Below, piece by piece: positions 40,092 to 40,159 of a stretch of 40,159 bases of DNA (position 1 is the stretch's first letter; each line of letters starts with the position of its first letter). This stretch comes from Marinimicrococcus flavescens (lineage in GTDB: Bacteria; Pseudomonadota; Alphaproteobacteria; Geminicoccales; Geminicoccaceae). The stretch covers positions 1-40,159 of the forward strand of contig JARGEQ010000127.1 of assembly GCA_029211145.1 (NCBI GenBank), read 5' to 3'. Both the position numbers and the translations under genes were made by a program. The notes beneath the pieces were generated by a model. The model did no database searches. It had not been told where the DNA came from and saw only the letters and a program-made list of their open reading frames with translations.

Positions 40092-40159
40092 CGGGGCAGG
40101 TAACGGATGCGTGGGGACACCTCGAAGAACCCGCTGAGATGGGGGTCGAAACGGCTTCG

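Overview
The window is about 40 kb of very GC-rich DNA with dense, often overlapping genes. The gene families suggest an alphaproteobacterium, possibly Rhodospirillales or Geminicoccaceae-like: hydantoinase A/B, a TRAP transporter, a Tat-exported molybdenum hydroxylase, YceI with cytochrome b561, and a RibA/RibD/pterin-synthase-like cluster. That placement is inferred from gene content only. I saw no rRNA, tRNA, transposase or phage gene.

Layout. 0-3.5 kb: a lysozyme-inhibitor-like lipoprotein, malate synthase A (glyoxylate shunt) and two toxin-antitoxin modules (RelE/XRE and HicBA). 3.6-7.3 kb: an N-methylhydantoinase/oxoprolinase-type hyuA-hyuB operon. 7.4-17 kb: a compact set of eleven genes. 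It holds a YceI-cytochrome b561 pair, a CDP-alcohol phosphatidyltransferase with an alkaline-phosphatase-fold transferase, GTP cyclohydrolase II, a second YceI, a RibD-type reductase, a methyltransferase, a GT4 glycosyltransferase, a 6-pyruvoyl-tetrahydropterin-synthase-like protein and a zinc-type dehydrogenase. Many junctions are ATGA overlaps. 17-21 kb: a methyltransferase, a YbaK deacylase, an orphan PD-(D/E)XK protein and a TIM-barrel isomerase. 21.3-25.2 kb: paoABC-type periplasmic aldehyde oxidoreductase. 25.4-29.2 kb: a rhodanese, a conserved protein of unknown function, a ThDP enzyme and an orphan gene. 30.2-33.2 kb: a multicopper oxidase, a Met-rich mini-protein, a cytochrome c and a TauE/SafE permease. 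33.3-33.9 kb: a frameshifted higB with an intact higA. 34-36.1 kb: a K+-channel-like protein and a COG0523 GTPase. 36.3-39.2 kb: a dctPQM TRAP transporter.

The best candidate for an undescribed system is the 7.4-17 kb cluster. It combines entry enzymes for a GTP-derived pyrimidine/pteridine with glycosyl-, methyl- and lipid-headgroup-type transferases and with periplasmic/membrane redox partners. I infer a glycosylated, possibly lipid-linked, redox-active pterin- or flavin-like compound. The pterin-synthase-like protein lacks the usual nucleophilic Cys and one zinc His, so it probably does not perform the textbook reaction.

Non-coding structure is also unusual. Two tandem arrays 10 kb apart (29.36-29.94 kb and 39.26-39.84 kb) share a core beginning CTCGGGTTCG; their periods are about 57 and about 70 bp and units alternate between two types. 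A separate 18-bp GC-rich element with a pyrimidine-rich tail occurs five times, always between genes. The right edge carries lower-GC, iterated GGTACC/TTAACGGGAGG motifs that may be binding sites or the end of a mobile element.
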